This document shows, in pieces, positions 63,514-64,000 of a stretch of 64,000 nucleotides of DNA. Each line of letters opens with the position of its first letter. Position 1 is the stretch's first letter. The translations under genes were made by a program, and so were the position numbers. The DNA lies in NCBI RefSeq assembly GCF_954871325.1, contig NC_088776.1, forward strand, positions 9,679,985 to 9,743,984, written 5' to 3'. Under the pieces are notes generated by a model, which was not told where the DNA came from, ran no database searches, and worked only from the letters and a program-made list of their open reading frames with translations. Origin of the DNA: Gordionus sp. m RMFG-2023 (Eukaryota > Nematomorpha > Gordioida > Chordodea > Parachordodidae).

Positions 63514-64000
63514 ATGCAGGGCCCTAAGCGTAGGCTCTTACCTCAAATATACGATTCGAATACAATTAATTTAAGTAATATACCAAATGCGCCTCAGAAA
63601 ATACCTTACACACGTTTATCTTACAACAAGGAAAATCCAACCAAATTTTTCCCTGATCCAAATGTCCCGCTTTCCTTACCGAACCCCAAAAGTGAGAAAA
63701 CCATTTTTCCGAAGGAAAATGTTAAACCAGGAGATAATAATGAGCCGAAACAGTTTAATTCAAATAGCTTAAAAACAACAGATAATCTTAACCCGCAATC
63801 TAAAGCCCGCCAAAGATCGAAATCTTTACGAGTTCGTCAAGGTACCCACGACAAAAGAGCCGAGAACCAAGATAATTCTGAAGGAATTCCATTGTATCCT
63901 CCCAGCTCAGAAGGGCACCGAGAAAATAACAGCCAACCTTGCATAGCGGAATTTCGCGATAACAAAATTGATGAAGTAGACGATTTCGAATACTTCAAAA
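63514..64000 (+). CDS. 5' exon of a host gene, runs off the window
   Basis: An open frame of 162 codons from ATG at 63514 to the window edge with no stop. An in-frame TAA lies just upstream (63505-63507), so this ATG is the first possible start, unless exon 1 begins at an AG nearby. Its G+C content and codon use are clearly higher than the surrounding DNA. The protein begins MQGPKRRLLPQIYDSNTINL. It is polar and Pro/Asn/Lys-rich, with a basic patch (KARQRSKSLRVRQ near residue 105) and an acidic end (DEVDDFEYFK). No domain, signal peptide or membrane segment is visible. It looks like the disordered N-terminus of a larger protein; I do not recognise the family. Confidence 0.7.
   Translation, partial: MQGPKRRLLPQIYDSNTINLSNIPNAPQKIPYTRLSYNKENPTKFFPDPNVPLSLPNPKSEKTIFPKENVKPGDNNEPKQFNSNSLKTTDNLNPQSKARQRSKSLRVRQGTHDKRAENQDNSEGIPLYPPSSEGHRENNSQPCIAEFRDNKIDEVDDFEYFK

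Overview
This looks like 64 kb of A+T-rich, gene-poor animal nuclear DNA, most likely from an arthropod. I estimate at least three-quarters A+T by eye. The arthropod call rests on four things: a decayed copy of an IGF2BP/Imp-type KH gene whose wording is closest to insect Imp as I recall it; a host gene with a 21-nt microexon; a tRNA-headed SINE-like segment; and hAT and mariner elements of kinds common in arthropods. No species can be named.

Genes are few. At the left edge, on the minus strand, is a complete six-exon gene for a 402-residue CNBP/Gis2-like protein with 14 CCHC zinc knuckles and introns of only 39-44 nt (31-1447). In the middle, on the plus strand, I assembled a gene from five short exons with consistent splice phases (24994-28453), including the 21-nt microexon. 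Its C-terminus is uncertain; the best candidate last exon is at 45122-45231, implying a 16.7-kb repeat-filled intron. At the right edge a plus-strand gene starts at 63514 and runs off the window; its first 162 residues are polar, basic and low-complexity.

Nearly everything else is transposon debris and repeats. Recurrent families, with my working names: M1, an ~220-bp foldback element with ends TAGTGTTGTTAAACGGC (11 copies); X, an ~550-690-bp element with ends near AGCGTCTACATGAGCGG (4 copies); V, with ends like GCGTAGCCAGGATTTTCC and poly-C tracts; Y, with ends TTTATAGTAAACGC; Z, a very short palindromic element; G, with ends TAGGGGAGACTGG; and W, mariner-related. At least nine stretches hold hAT transposase fossils or hAT-type elements. 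Several have exact or near-exact 8-bp target duplications (8518-11449, 9702-10735, 53008-53393, 58794-58946, 60616-61514).

The most layered locus is 7943-12521. A long member of family X contains a Gypsy protease scrap and the Imp pseudogene; a hAT-type element sits in the Gypsy scrap, and a V element sits in that. Another notable block is 33.8-37.5 kb, where a TTAACTAGTTACAAG satellite is split by an X element and has different repeat periods on its two sides. Long CTTT/GAAA tracts (37 to ~250 bp) occur at four places.
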